The notes under the pieces: generated by a model
Seen by the model: only the letters and a program-made list of their open reading frames with translations
Databases searched by the model: none
Told to the model about the DNA's origin: nothing
Source: PWND01 sp964601515
Lineage (GTDB): Bacteria; Bacteroidota; Bacteroidia; Bacteroidales; UBA7960
Length of the DNA stretch: 45,518 bases
NCBI GenBank assembly: GCA_964601515.1
Contig: CAZRNU010000010.1
Span: 1 to 45,518 of the forward strand
Direction of reading: 5' to 3'
Shown here: in pieces, positions 24,899-34,293 of the stretch
How the letters are laid out: each line of letters begins with the position of its first letter
Position numbering within the stretch: the stretch's first letter is position 1
Position numbers and translations under genes: made by a program

Positions 24899-25357
24899 TT
24901 ATAATTTTTTTAACGAAACTTCATCAAAATCGCAATTAATCCATTCATCATCTAGTGTGGCACCAATCTTTTTATATAAATCAATTGCCGGAGTATTCCA
25001 GTTTAATACTTGCCATCTGAGGCGTTTGCAATTTTCTGTCTTTGCAATTTCAAAAATTTTATCGAGCAACATTTGCCCTACACCTTGGCCTCTGTATTCT
25101 TCCTTAACATACACATCGTCTAAGTAAAGAGATTTTCCTACCCAAGTGTAATATGCGAAGAAATACAGTGCAAACCCAATTATATTCTTATCTTCATTTT
25201 CTGCAACGAAGCAACCGAAAAGGTCTTTTTCGGTTTGCATTTGTTCAATTGAATTAGTAACTTTTTTCGGAGCTTTTTCAAAAGTTGCAAGCTCGTTTAT
25301 CATCTGCAATATTGCAGGGAAATCTGCTTCTGAGGCTGTTCGGATGTTTGTTTTCAT
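24899..25357 (-). CDS. GNAT acetyltransferase, spermidine/thialysine acetyltransferase-like
   Basis: This 152-residue enzyme transfers acetyl from acetyl-CoA to an amine. Motif A is EEYRGQGVGQMLL. The flanking segments FFAYYTWVGKSLYLDDVYV and VLNWNTPAIDLYKKIGATLDDEW closely resemble the eukaryotic SSAT family, including SSAT2/thialysine acetyltransferase (compare YDPWIGKLLYLEDFFV and EWNEPSINFYKRRGA in human SSAT). The likely substrate is therefore a diamine, polyamine or lysine-like side chain. It is separate from the beta-lysine operon but could use related substrates; this is speculative. It is the first gene of a probable three-gene unit with the barrel and the lipoprotein. A palindromic repeat array lies immediately upstream. 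Confidence 0.87.
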   Translation of the reverse strand: MKTNIRTASEADFPAILQMINELATFEKAPKKVTNSIEQMQTEKDLFGCFVAENEDKNIIGFALYFFAYYTWVGKSLYLDDVYVKEEYRGQGVGQMLLDKIFEIAKTENCKRLRWQVLNWNTPAIDLYKKIGATLDDEWINCDFDEVSLKKL

Positions 25358-25372
25358 TTTTTTTCGTTTTTT

Positions 25373-25657
25373 CCCTATGGCGTTGCCATGGGCTGAATTA
25401 ATCTGCCCTTTCAGGGCACTGCTGTTTTGTTATTTCTTCGTCCCAAGGCGTTGCCATGGGCTGAATTAATCTGCCCTTTCAGGGCGCTGTTGTTTTGTTA
25501 TTTCTTCGTCCCTAAGGCGTTGCCTTGGGTTGAATTAAATTGCCCTTTCAGGGCGCTGTTGTTTTTCTACGTTTTCGGGCTGAAAGCCCAGTTTATTATA
25601 GCCTGAGGCAAGGCCTCGGGTAAATGAATTTGCGTAATTATTTCGCCCTGAAAGGGC
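25373..25657. repeat. REP-like array: three direct 68-69-base palindromic units plus an inverted copy
   Basis: Three tandem units begin with a dyad of the form CCCAAGGCGTTGCCTTGGG (25373-25392, 25442-25460, 25510-25529). Each carries a second dyad GCCCTTTCAGGGC (25405-25417, 25473-25485, 25542-25554). The unit period is 68, then 69 bases. A further dyad GGGCTGAAAGCCC lies at 25577-25589. An inverted partial copy follows, with GCCTGAGGCAAGGCCTCGGG (25601-25620) and GCCCTGAAAGGGC (25645-25657). It is far more GC-rich than its surroundings and fills the gap between the serine dehydratase and acetyltransferase genes. It looks like a mobile palindromic (REP or MITE-like) element. I see no coding capacity. 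Confidence 0.85.
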
Positions 25658-25679
25658 AGCTTAATATCCAAATTAATTA

Positions 25680-26870
25680 TCAAACATTTATCAATCCCAT
25701 ACCACCTTCAGATGTTTCCTTGTAGATACTCGGAAGGTCGTGTCCGGTTTGGTTCATGGTTTTTACAATAGAATCGAATGATACAAGGTGTTGTCCGTCT
25801 GAAAGCATCGCAAATGTTGCTGTGCTTAAGGCTCTTTCGGCTGCAAAAATGTTTCTTTCAATACATGGAATCTGCACCAATCCTGCAATAGGATCGCATG
25901 TTAGTCCGAGGTGATGCTCAATGCCCATTTCGGCAGCATACTCAATCTGCATTGGAGTCCCACCTAAAAGTTGCGCAACAGCTGCACTTGCCATTGAGCA
26001 TGCAGTGCCGATTTCTCCCTGACATCCAACTTTTGCTCCCGATATTGAAGCATTGGTTTTAACTAAGTTGCCAATAATTCCTGCGGTGGCAAGAGCCCTG
26101 TGAATTTTTTCATCACTAAACTGAAAACTGTCTTGCATTCTTTTCAATACTGCGGGAACAACTCCGCAAGAACCACAAGTTGGAGCTGTAACTATTGTTC
26201 CTCCGCTTGCATTTTCTTCAGAAACGGCAAGTGCATACGAAAATATCAAGGTGTTGTCTTTTAATGACCCTGTGTAGTTTTTTGCTTTTACGAAGTATGA
26301 TGCTGCCTTTCGTCTTAACTTCAGTCCGCCGGGAATAACTCCCTCTGCCTCCAGTCCGCGACGAATAGAGTCTTTCATTATATCCCAAACCTTCGCCAAA
26401 TACTCATAAATCTTTTTCCCTTCTACTTCTTCAACCAACTCCCAAAATGATCTTCCTGTCTTTTTATTCCACTCAAGAATGTCAATCATAGTAGAGTAGG
26501 GGTAAATTAAATTTGCATGCTCGTCAATTCTGTCTCCCTCAAGCTTTCCTCCACCAACGCTAAAAACAGTCCATTCATCAACAACCTCAATGCCTTTTAT
26601 AGCTTCGAATTTCATTGCATTTGGGTGCTGAGGTAAAAACACATCAGGTTTCCATATTATTTCCGCCCTTTCTATGCCAAGTGCGTTTAATAATGCCAAA
26701 TCTGTAAGGTGTCCCCTGCCTGTTGCAGCAAGACTCCCAAAAAGTGTTACCCGGAATTTTTCGACATCAGGGTTTTTAGCCAAAAAAAGCTCTGCTGCTT
26801 TTTTGGGACCCATTGTATGACTGCTGGAAGGGCCTTGCCCTATTCGGTAAATGTCTTTTATCGATTCCAT
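25680..26870 (-). CDS. sdaA: L-serine ammonia-lyase (iron-sulfur type, single chain)
   Basis: This enzyme deaminates L-serine to pyruvate and ammonia in the cytoplasm. The 396-residue protein joins the beta domain (N-terminal, IGQGPSSSHTMGPKKAAELF) and the alpha domain (ASGGTIVTAPTCGSCGVVPAVL onward) in one chain. The cysteines expected for the oxygen-sensitive 4Fe-4S cluster are visible in TCGSCG, KVGCQGEIG and LTCDPIAG. The C-terminus GGMGLINV is complete. It appears to be a single-gene unit with a palindromic repeat array after its stop. The call is firm; the name sdaA is by family. Confidence 0.95.
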   Translation of the reverse strand: MESIKDIYRIGQGPSSSHTMGPKKAAELFLAKNPDVEKFRVTLFGSLAATGRGHLTDLALLNALGIERAEIIWKPDVFLPQHPNAMKFEAIKGIEVVDEWTVFSVGGGKLEGDRIDEHANLIYPYSTMIDILEWNKKTGRSFWELVEEVEGKKIYEYLAKVWDIMKDSIRRGLEAEGVIPGGLKLRRKAASYFVKAKNYTGSLKDNTLIFSYALAVSEENASGGTIVTAPTCGSCGVVPAVLKRMQDSFQFSDEKIHRALATAGIIGNLVKTNASISGAKVGCQGEIGTACSMASAAVAQLLGGTPMQIEYAAEMGIEHHLGLTCDPIAGLVQIPCIERNIFAAERALSTATFAMLSDGQHLVSFDSIVKTMNQTGHDLPSIYKETSEGGMGLINV

Positions 26871-26893
26871 GTTTAATGCTTTAAATACAATGG

Positions 26894-26901
26894 CAAAAAT
26901 A
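26894..26901 (-). promoter_or_regulatory. Putative -7 element before the serine dehydratase
   Basis: On the minus strand TATTTTTG fits TAnnTTTG and lies 23 bases before the ATG. No good -33 box is seen. Confidence 0.35.
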
Positions 26902-27167
26902 CTGCAAAGATTCGGAAAATTGAAGACTTGTAAGATTCAAGATATAAGATTGAAAATCAGATGATTTAATTGTTTTGGGCCAATGAGATCTTGTTTTTAT
27001 TGGCACAAGGAAAAGTTTTCATTTTCTGCAATCTATTTTAATCATAACTGAAACATAGTTATTAACTTTACTGCGTATATTTCCTCTTTCTTTATTTTAC
27101 CTTTTTTATTTGTTGAATTTTTACCTTGTTAATACAGGCTTTCAGTTAAATTGTAAATTCTGAAGTA

Positions 27168-30100
27168 ATGAAAAAGCTTATCATAATTCTGATTATGCTC
27201 GCCTCTTCTGTGCAAGCTCAGCAATCTAAACCATCATTTCAAATGCTTATTGATCAGGCAGATACTCTTCATGATAGTGGAGATATTTATGATGCATCTG
27301 AGAAGTATTTAGCAGCTCTTGCTTCAATAGATTTATCTACTATAACACTTAATGAATACCCATCTGTTATAAGAGCTCTTGAAAGAGCAGGATATGTATT
27401 TTACCTTGTTGATTCTTACAATCTTGCTTTGCAGTATTTTTGGCTTGCACTCGACTTAAGCAGAGAGCTTCCCGGGAAAGAACAAGCTTACAGCATTATT
27501 CCCAAGCTTGCAAATACATACAAATACATGAGAATGGAAAACGTTAGTCCTCCACCTTTGGAAGCAGACGAGCTAGAAACAGCAGAAGTTTACTACAAGA
27601 TTATTGGCGAGCCCCAATATTATGAAAATGAGCTCTATGCTTTTATTAATGCCGGATTATTTGATGGTTTATATTCTGCTTCTACAGGAAGTATTTACGG
27701 GTCATATAATCCAGATTATCCCGACAGACTCATTATGTTGTTGGGATCTGCAACTATAGATGATTTAGATAGTTCACAAGCAATAATTAAAATAAACCCA
27801 CTCTACTTGCAGGAGGGAGAAAAAAAAATTCTTAAAAACGACATGGCACAAATGCTTAGTAAAGTTCCCAGAAAGGATTTAAATAGTATTTTTTGGGATT
27901 TGGCGATAATGCAAGTGCTCTTTCACAACATAAATAACGAACCTATTTACGATTACAGAATGCTGTTAAAGGCCGATAGCCCGGAACTTGAAGAGGAAAT
28001 CCTCGAAATTATGAGAAGAGATGTTTATGAAACATGGGTATGGCTTGATGAACAGGATGATGGTTCGAGATCAGAAATGCCAAACATTTTTCTTGATACT
28101 CTTACTTCAGGCCGATTTCAGGGAAAAACTGTATATGAGGCAATGAAAATTACAACCAATGATGATATAAGGTCTTTTCTTGGATTTGTGAAAGTTTATC
28201 CCGCAAAATATATGGGGATAGACTATAAGATTAATGAAACATATGCAACATGGATTATTAATAACTGCCCGATAGGCTTCGATGAGTTTTTTTCATATCT
28301 GATGAATGCACAAACAAAAGAGGATTATAAAAATCTGGTTAGTAAATACTATTCTGAAATAACAAATGATGAGTTTTTTGTCATGGTAACTGTTAAATCA
28401 GAGAAGTTAGCTGAAAAAATAAAAGTGGATGAGGCTCTTAATTTAATGGAGAAATGCAAAGAACTTGCTGAATTTATTGATGATAAATCATATATGGGGC
28501 GATATTTTTTTAGTGTTGGTAGAGTGTATGATATTATTGATGAGGATGAAACTGCTGCAATTTATTACGAGAAAGCCATCCCTTTCTTTATAGAATCAAA
28601 TTATTTGAAAGGCTTGTCGCACTCTCTTAATAATATTGGTGCTATGTATCAAAACAAACAACAATATATTGAAGCACTAAATTATTTTAATAGGGCTCTG
28701 GATACAAAGCTAAAACTGATGTATTCGGATAGCTTTGTTCCTGAAAATGATTATCTAAGCATTGCAAAAACGTATTATGGAATAGGTCGGTCTCATTACT
28801 TTTTAGCAAATTATTCAGAAGCTATTAAATCATACGAGCAAAGTATAATATATTGTTTAAAAGCAAATAATCTACAGGCAAAATCATTTGCTGCAAGCGT
28901 TTATACAGAAGTTGCAAAGGTTCACAAGAAAAAGGGAGAGTTTGACCTTGCTCTGAATATTTATGAAACGCAATTACTGCAATATACAGAGATTGGCGAC
29001 GATCTTAGTGTTGCAGACACTTATGATAATATTGCTTATATAAACTTTGACCTGGGGAACTACCAAAAAGCATATGATACATATTATGAAGCATATGAAA
29101 TAAAAATGGGTTATGCAGAGTGGGATGATGCAGGTTATTCAATGAGCAACTGTGGGCAAGCCATGTGGAATCTTGGAGATTTGTATTTGGCCTTAACATG
29201 TCATAATATAGCTCTGGAGCTTAGGAAAATAGGCAACAGCAAAAGCGGTCAAGCATATTCAATAAGCAAAATAGCTTCACTCTATAATAATCTTGGACAG
29301 CCTGAGGTTGCAGAAAAGTATTATCATAATGCTTTTGAAATATATAAAGAGGTTAATGATAGTATTGAAATTGCTGCTATGGCAAATACTATTGGTAACT
29401 TCTACTATGACCAGAAAAATTTCTCAATTGCTTCTGATTATTACCATCAGGCAAGACGAATTTATGAAGGAAGGAATTTTAAAAGTGAAATGGCAGGTAT
29501 TTACAAGGATCTTGGCGACTTATACTTGAAGCTTAAAAATTACAGTGAAGCGGGTGCTTATTACTCTAAGGCTCTAAATATTAGAAGAGAAATTGATGAA
29601 AAACAGAATATAATGTATAGTCTGATTGATTATAGCTTAATTCTATTGTATTCTGATTTCAAAACTGAAGAGGCTCTTGTTTTAATAAAGGAAGCACTTG
29701 AACTTGCAATAAGTACCGGAAGTAAAGATTATCAGGCATATTGCTATCAGAGTTTAGGCGATGCCTATTCTTATAGTGCCAAAAATACATTGGCTAATGA
29801 AAATTATAGAAAAGCCCTTAGCATTTATGAATCAATAGGAGATGTTTCAGGACAATGCACTGTGCTCAGATTATTAGGCGCAAATGAAATTTCAAGAGGT
29901 GAATTTGCTGAGGCTTTCAAACTTTATAATCAAGCGTTGGGTATTGCAAATGAAAAAAATCTTAGGCTCGAAATGGCTAGAACATACAATAACCTTACAG
30001 AGTTTTATTATTATACGGGAGATTTTAATAATGCTTTTAAAACAATAGAATATGCTCACAGTATTTTTGAAAAAGATAATAATCTATATGGAATTGCCAA

Positions 30101-32252
30101 CACTCATGTTGTAGAGGGAAATACTTTTAACCTTATTGGCAATGCGAGCGATGCAATGAAATATTATTTAAAATCGGATAGCATATATGTAGTTCTTGAA
30201 GACCCAATAAGTCGTGCTACTGTTCTAAATAATATGGCAACCATCGCGTACATGCAAGGCGATTACGACAAGTCTTTGCTATTACTAAATAAATCACTAA
30301 ATATTCTCGATTCTGTAGGTTTGGTAATAAATCTGAAAGTTACTGTTACAAATAATCTTGGAGAACTATATATGGAAAAAGGCATTTGGGAGGAAGCAGA
30401 GTTTTATCTCAGCAAGAGTATTGAATTAGCCCAAAGCATGCAGGCAACAAGATATGTTTGGCAAGGTAAAACCATAAAAGGTAAACTGAGAAACAAACAG
30501 GGGAGATACAGAGAGTCGATAGATATAATTACTGAGTGCTATCAGGCATATTTATTAAGTGATGAAAAAATGGCAATAGCTGAATGCGCTACTATACTTG
30601 GGAAAAACTATTATTCATTGAAAGAATATGATAAAGCAAAGGAGTTTTTTAATCTGGCTATTGAAGTTAATAAAAGTATTGGTTCAGTGAAGATGCTTTG
30701 GGAACCATTATATCAAATGGCGTTAGTTTACAGAGATTTAGAAAACAATAGTGATGCTATAGCATATTTAAAAGAGGCTGTTGGCAATATTGAATTATTA
30801 AGTGGCGATATTGTTGGCGATCCGGTAAAGAAAAAGCTGTTTGCTAAAGCCAATAACAAAAAAGACATTTATGAAACACTAATTTCTCTGCTGGTAGCAA
30901 ACGGAGAGGTTAAAGATGGATGGGTTTATCAAGAAAAACTAAATGTTTTTGGACTTGAAGAACAAACTCGGGGAGAATCTATTCGCGGTGCCGGAATAGC
31001 AAGCAACGAAGAAGTTGAACTTGCACAGTTGGAACTTAAGAAAGATGGTATTTATAACCAGCTTTTAAATGAAAAGTCCAAACCCATAGGAGAAAGAAGT
31101 GAAGCTAAAATTGCAGAGTTAGAAAGAATGATGAGTATTGCAAGCGATGATTATCAGAATTTTTTCTGGGATATGGTTGAAAAAGGTGAGATTAATAACG
31201 ATTTCGCCAATACGGTTAATCCTGAAGATCTTGACGCTAAAAGGTTTAATATGGATGATGATATAGTTGTTATACAGTATCTTATCACTGAAAATAAGCT
31301 AATAGCATTTGTTGCTGCAAATGATACTTTAGGTGCAAAAGTAATTGATATCAGTAAACATGTAATTGAGAACTATGTAAACAGTTATTATTTTATGCTT
31401 ATTGGCAGGGCAGATATTTCAAATATAAATGCAGCATCCGAACAATTATATAATGTTCTTATAGAGCCAATTAAGCCCCTTATTAAAGATAAAGTTAAGA
31501 TTGCTGTTGTGCCGGGTGGCATATTAGTTAAGCTTCCATTCCAAAGCCTTGGTAAATCTACAAATACCGGATTTAAATACTTTGGAGAGTTGCATAAAGT
31601 GTTTTATATAAATGACATGAATAATACTGTTATTGAAGAATCATTGAAAATTGCTAATGCAAATCTTTTAGCATTCGGAAATGCGGATAATACTTTACCT
31701 TATGCTGAAAAAGAGGTTGATTTGATTAGTAATCTGGTGAAAAATTCTACAACATACATTAAAAGCGATGCCATGGAAGATATTGCCAAAAATCACATGA
31801 ATAACTACCAAATTGTGCATTTTGCAACACATGGCGTTCTTGATCCTGTTAACTTTAGAAACACCTACCTAACAATGGCGCCAAACCTGGATGCCGGAGA
31901 AGATGGGTTGCTTACTATGAATGAAATTAACCGAATACGCACACTAAGAAATTGTCAGCTTATTGTTTTGTCGGCTTGTAATACAGCAATAAATGATGAA
32001 AAATTAGAAGGGTGGATTAATAACCCTGCCAAAGCATTCTTAAGGAAAGGCGCAAAAACTGCAATTGCCAGCCTATGGGCAGTAGATGATGCAGCAACAG
32101 GTGAATTGATGAGTCGTTTCTACAGAAACCTTCTAGATGGCCAAAATAAAATAGAAGCAATTACAAATGCACAAAGAGACTTAATGAAATCAGACAAATT
32201 CTCTCACCCATATTATTGGGCAGCATTTGAGTTGATAGGGCAGTGGAAGTAG
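27168..32252 (+). CDS. Exported TPR-CHAT protein (caspase-like peptidase domain)
   Basis: This 1694-residue protein starts with a signal peptide (MKKLIIILIMLASSVQAQ). A first TPR-like part (about 20-120) is followed by an insert without clear repeats (about 120-420). A long TPR array follows (about 423-1217), with typical units such as ALNYFNRALDTKLKL and GDYDKSLLLLNKSLNIL. The C-terminal CHAT domain (about 1364-1694) belongs to the caspase-like clan and keeps both catalytic residues: His1555 in VHFATHG and Cys1604 in LSACNTA. It is therefore probably an active cysteine peptidase. The export signal is notable, because the CHAT proteins best known from defence systems act in the cytoplasm. No partner gene is adjacent on this strand. 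It converges with the GH97 gene, leaving one base between the stops. Confidence 0.9.
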   Translation: MKKLIIILIMLASSVQAQQSKPSFQMLIDQADTLHDSGDIYDASEKYLAALASIDLSTITLNEYPSVIRALERAGYVFYLVDSYNLALQYFWLALDLSRELPGKEQAYSIIPKLANTYKYMRMENVSPPPLEADELETAEVYYKIIGEPQYYENELYAFINAGLFDGLYSASTGSIYGSYNPDYPDRLIMLLGSATIDDLDSSQAIIKINPLYLQEGEKKILKNDMAQMLSKVPRKDLNSIFWDLAIMQVLFHNINNEPIYDYRMLLKADSPELEEEILEIMRRDVYETWVWLDEQDDGSRSEMPNIFLDTLTSGRFQGKTVYEAMKITTNDDIRSFLGFVKVYPAKYMGIDYKINETYATWIINNCPIGFDEFFSYLMNAQTKEDYKNLVSKYYSEITNDEFFVMVTVKSEKLAEKIKVDEALNLMEKCKELAEFIDDKSYMGRYFFSVGRVYDIIDEDETAAIYYEKAIPFFIESNYLKGLSHSLNNIGAMYQNKQQYIEALNYFNRALDTKLKLMYSDSFVPENDYLSIAKTYYGIGRSHYFLANYSEAIKSYEQSIIYCLKANNLQAKSFAASVYTEVAKVHKKKGEFDLALNIYETQLLQYTEIGDDLSVADTYDNIAYINFDLGNYQKAYDTYYEAYEIKMGYAEWDDAGYSMSNCGQAMWNLGDLYLALTCHNIALELRKIGNSKSGQAYSISKIASLYNNLGQPEVAEKYYHNAFEIYKEVNDSIEIAAMANTIGNFYYDQKNFSIASDYYHQARRIYEGRNFKSEMAGIYKDLGDLYLKLKNYSEAGAYYSKALNIRREIDEKQNIMYSLIDYSLILLYSDFKTEEALVLIKEALELAISTGSKDYQAYCYQSLGDAYSYSAKNTLANENYRKALSIYESIGDVSGQCTVLRLLGANEISRGEFAEAFKLYNQALGIANEKNLRLEMARTYNNLTEFYYYTGDFNNAFKTIEYAHSIFEKDNNLYGIANTHVVEGNTFNLIGNASDAMKYYLKSDSIYVVLEDPISRATVLNNMATIAYMQGDYDKSLLLLNKSLNILDSVGLVINLKVTVTNNLGELYMEKGIWEEAEFYLSKSIELAQSMQATRYVWQGKTIKGKLRNKQGRYRESIDIITECYQAYLLSDEKMAIAECATILGKNYYSLKEYDKAKEFFNLAIEVNKSIGSVKMLWEPLYQMALVYRDLENNSDAIAYLKEAVGNIELLSGDIVGDPVKKKLFAKANNKKDIYETLISLLVANGEVKDGWVYQEKLNVFGLEEQTRGESIRGAGIASNEEVELAQLELKKDGIYNQLLNEKSKPIGERSEAKIAELERMMSIASDDYQNFFWDMVEKGEINNDFANTVNPEDLDAKRFNMDDDIVVIQYLITENKLIAFVAANDTLGAKVIDISKHVIENYVNSYYFMLIGRADISNINAASEQLYNVLIEPIKPLIKDKVKIAVVPGGILVKLPFQSLGKSTNTGFKYFGELHKVFYINDMNNTVIEESLKIANANLLAFGNADNTLPYAEKEVDLISNLVKNSTTYIKSDAMEDIAKNHMNNYQIVHFATHGVLDPVNFRNTYLTMAPNLDAGEDGLLTMNEINRIRTLRNCQLIVLSACNTAINDEKLEGWINNPAKAFLRKGAKTAIASLWAVDDAATGELMSRFYRNLLDGQNKIEAITNAQRDLMKSDKFSHPYYWAAFELIGQWK

Positions 32253-32253
32253 A

Positions 32254-34275
32254 TTATTCAACTATCATTATAAATCCGCCTCCGGCTGCCATTCTTACAT
32301 TCATAGTATTGTTGGCTCTTAGTTGCTGTTGTTTAATCAGGTATGATTCAGGGTTGTTTTTAAAGTGAGAATCTTCTGAATCTTTACAGATTTTGTAATT
32401 GTATTGCTTTTTTGAATCTAAAAAGCCGAAATTTAACTCCATGTTTCTTTCCAATTCATCTGTTATTCCGGCAATATACCATTTTTCACCTGATCGCCTG
32501 GCAATTACAATGTATTTGCCTATTTCTGCATCAATAACGATAGTTTCGTCCCATGTGGCCGGCATATCCGAAATAAAATCAAATGCAGGATGATTTTCAT
32601 AATTCTCTACTAAATCTGCAGCCATTTGCATCGGACTGTATAGCACAACCATCAAAGCTATTTGATTGGAAATTGTGCTATGCGATTCTGTTGTTTTATA
32701 AGGCTGCCAATCTCTTTTATTTCGTCTATGCTCAAAATTGTCTTGTTTGATATTGAAAATGCCCGGAGTATAATCCATTGGCCCTGCCAATCCTCTGGTG
32801 AATGGTAAAATACAGGTATGAGTTGGCGGATTTCCTTCGCTCCATGCATTCCACTCTCCTCCTCTTACTCCTTCAAATGTCATAAGATTTGGATATGTTC
32901 TGCTGAGCCCTGATGGTATTACAGGCTCATGAACATTAAGCATAATTTCGTATTTCATTGCTGTTCGCATTACTTTATTGTAATGATTCACCATAAATTG
33001 TCCGTGATGATGCTCGCCACGAGGAATTATTCCACCCGCATACCCTGTTTTTACATAGTTTATTCCTAAATCTTTGTAAAACTGAAATGCTTTTTCAAGA
33101 TTATTTTCATAAGATATTATATCCCCACCGGTTTCATGATGACCAATAATTTCTACATTTCTTTCTCCGGCATATCTTGAAATTTCCTTTATGTCGAAAT
33201 CAGGATAAGGCGTAATAAAATCATAGGCGCCTTCAGCACCCCACTTTTCCCATCCTGTATTCCAACCTTCAATCAATACTCCCTGAATGCCATTATTTGC
33301 AGCAAAATCAATGTATTTTTTTGTGTTTTCAGTAGTAGCTCCATGTCTATTGTCAATCATTGCCCACTCAGAAAGTCCTAAGTGCATTTCCCACCAAATT
33401 CCTATATATGTAATTGGTTTAATCCACGAATAATCAGCATCTTTTGGAGGTTCATTAAGATTTAAAATAAGTGATGATGTAATAAGACCTCCTGCATTTT
33501 CTGATACTTGTACACATCGCCAGGGAGAACTAAATGCACCATCTGTTTTTACTGCAATGCCATCAGACCAGGGAACAAGGTTAACATTAAAGCAATATCT
33601 TTTTTTATCACTTTTCTTTAATGTCATGCTTGAATAATTATCAATTGCTGCTTCAAGAATACTGATATAATTTCCCTCGGCAGTTTTCATAGTAAAAGGA
33701 GTTGCAACATGAGAAGCATTGCGAATATCAGTAACATTGTATAGCTTTTCCAAAGATCCATAATCTGCCTCTATCCACCAGCTCTTATTGTCATAAGTTA
33801 AGCAAAACTCCGTAAGTTCTTCCATTATATTTAAAGGAGTTGAGTTGTCGGGGTATTCATACCTGAATGCAAACCCATCATCATAAAGTCGGAAATAGAT
33901 ATTAAGTAATCGGTTATTGTTTAGATCTTCAGTTTTTATTATTAATTCGTTATAATGATTTCTGATAGAACTAAATTGGCCCCAAACAGCTTCCCATGTG
34001 TAGTCATTGCTGTTTTTTTCAACTTCTAAAACATTGAACAGATGTAATGAATCATTATTGCTAAATACAAACCCAAGATTAGAGTTGTCAATAATTTTCT
34101 CATTATTAAATTTAGCATTGAAATACAACTTATTGTTAATGTGTTCTATTTTAACTGTAAGATTTTCGTTAGGAGAGGAGATTTTTATATCATTTTTAGA
34201 AAATAGAGACAAAGAGTTAGCCGATATTATCATAACGAGAATGATCAATATCATAAGTTTTTTTGCGATTTTCAT
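32254..34275 (-). CDS. Glycoside hydrolase family 97, inverting alpha-glucosidase type
   Basis: This 673-residue exported enzyme has an N-terminal signal segment (MKIAKKLMILIILVMIISANS), a beta-sandwich, a TIM barrel (about 280-560) and a C-terminal beta domain. Glu381 (GHHET), Glu450 (NVHEP) and Glu474 (GGEWNAW) have spacings of 69 and 24 residues, identical to Glu439, Glu508 and Glu532 of Bacteroides thetaiotaomicron SusB, the two base residues and the acid. The retaining-type aspartate is absent (VKTGYAGG), so an inverting mechanism on alpha-glucosides is expected. It is the last gene after an MFS sugar importer, a ROK kinase and a CoA-binding protein, and should feed glucose to that route. 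The gap to the preceding gene is only 18 bases. Confidence 0.93.
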   Translation of the reverse strand: MKIAKKLMILIILVMIISANSLSLFSKNDIKISSPNENLTVKIEHINNKLYFNAKFNNEKIIDNSNLGFVFSNNDSLHLFNVLEVEKNSNDYTWEAVWGQFSSIRNHYNELIIKTEDLNNNRLLNIYFRLYDDGFAFRYEYPDNSTPLNIMEELTEFCLTYDNKSWWIEADYGSLEKLYNVTDIRNASHVATPFTMKTAEGNYISILEAAIDNYSSMTLKKSDKKRYCFNVNLVPWSDGIAVKTDGAFSSPWRCVQVSENAGGLITSSLILNLNEPPKDADYSWIKPITYIGIWWEMHLGLSEWAMIDNRHGATTENTKKYIDFAANNGIQGVLIEGWNTGWEKWGAEGAYDFITPYPDFDIKEISRYAGERNVEIIGHHETGGDIISYENNLEKAFQFYKDLGINYVKTGYAGGIIPRGEHHHGQFMVNHYNKVMRTAMKYEIMLNVHEPVIPSGLSRTYPNLMTFEGVRGGEWNAWSEGNPPTHTCILPFTRGLAGPMDYTPGIFNIKQDNFEHRRNKRDWQPYKTTESHSTISNQIALMVVLYSPMQMAADLVENYENHPAFDFISDMPATWDETIVIDAEIGKYIVIARRSGEKWYIAGITDELERNMELNFGFLDSKKQYNYKICKDSEDSHFKNNPESYLIKQQQLRANNTMNVRMAAGGGFIMIVE

Positions 34276-34293
34276 TTTTGTCTTTTTTATTGT

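Noticed and set aside
25373..25657. CRISPR array
   Set aside because: The whole 68-69-base units are repeated, including the parts that would have to be unique spacers. Each unit has internal dyads and one copy is inverted. No cas gene is present.
27168..32252. TPR-CHAT of a type III-E CRISPR (Craspase) defence system
   Set aside because: No gRAMP, Cas or other defence gene is nearby, and the protein begins with a signal peptide, which argues for export.
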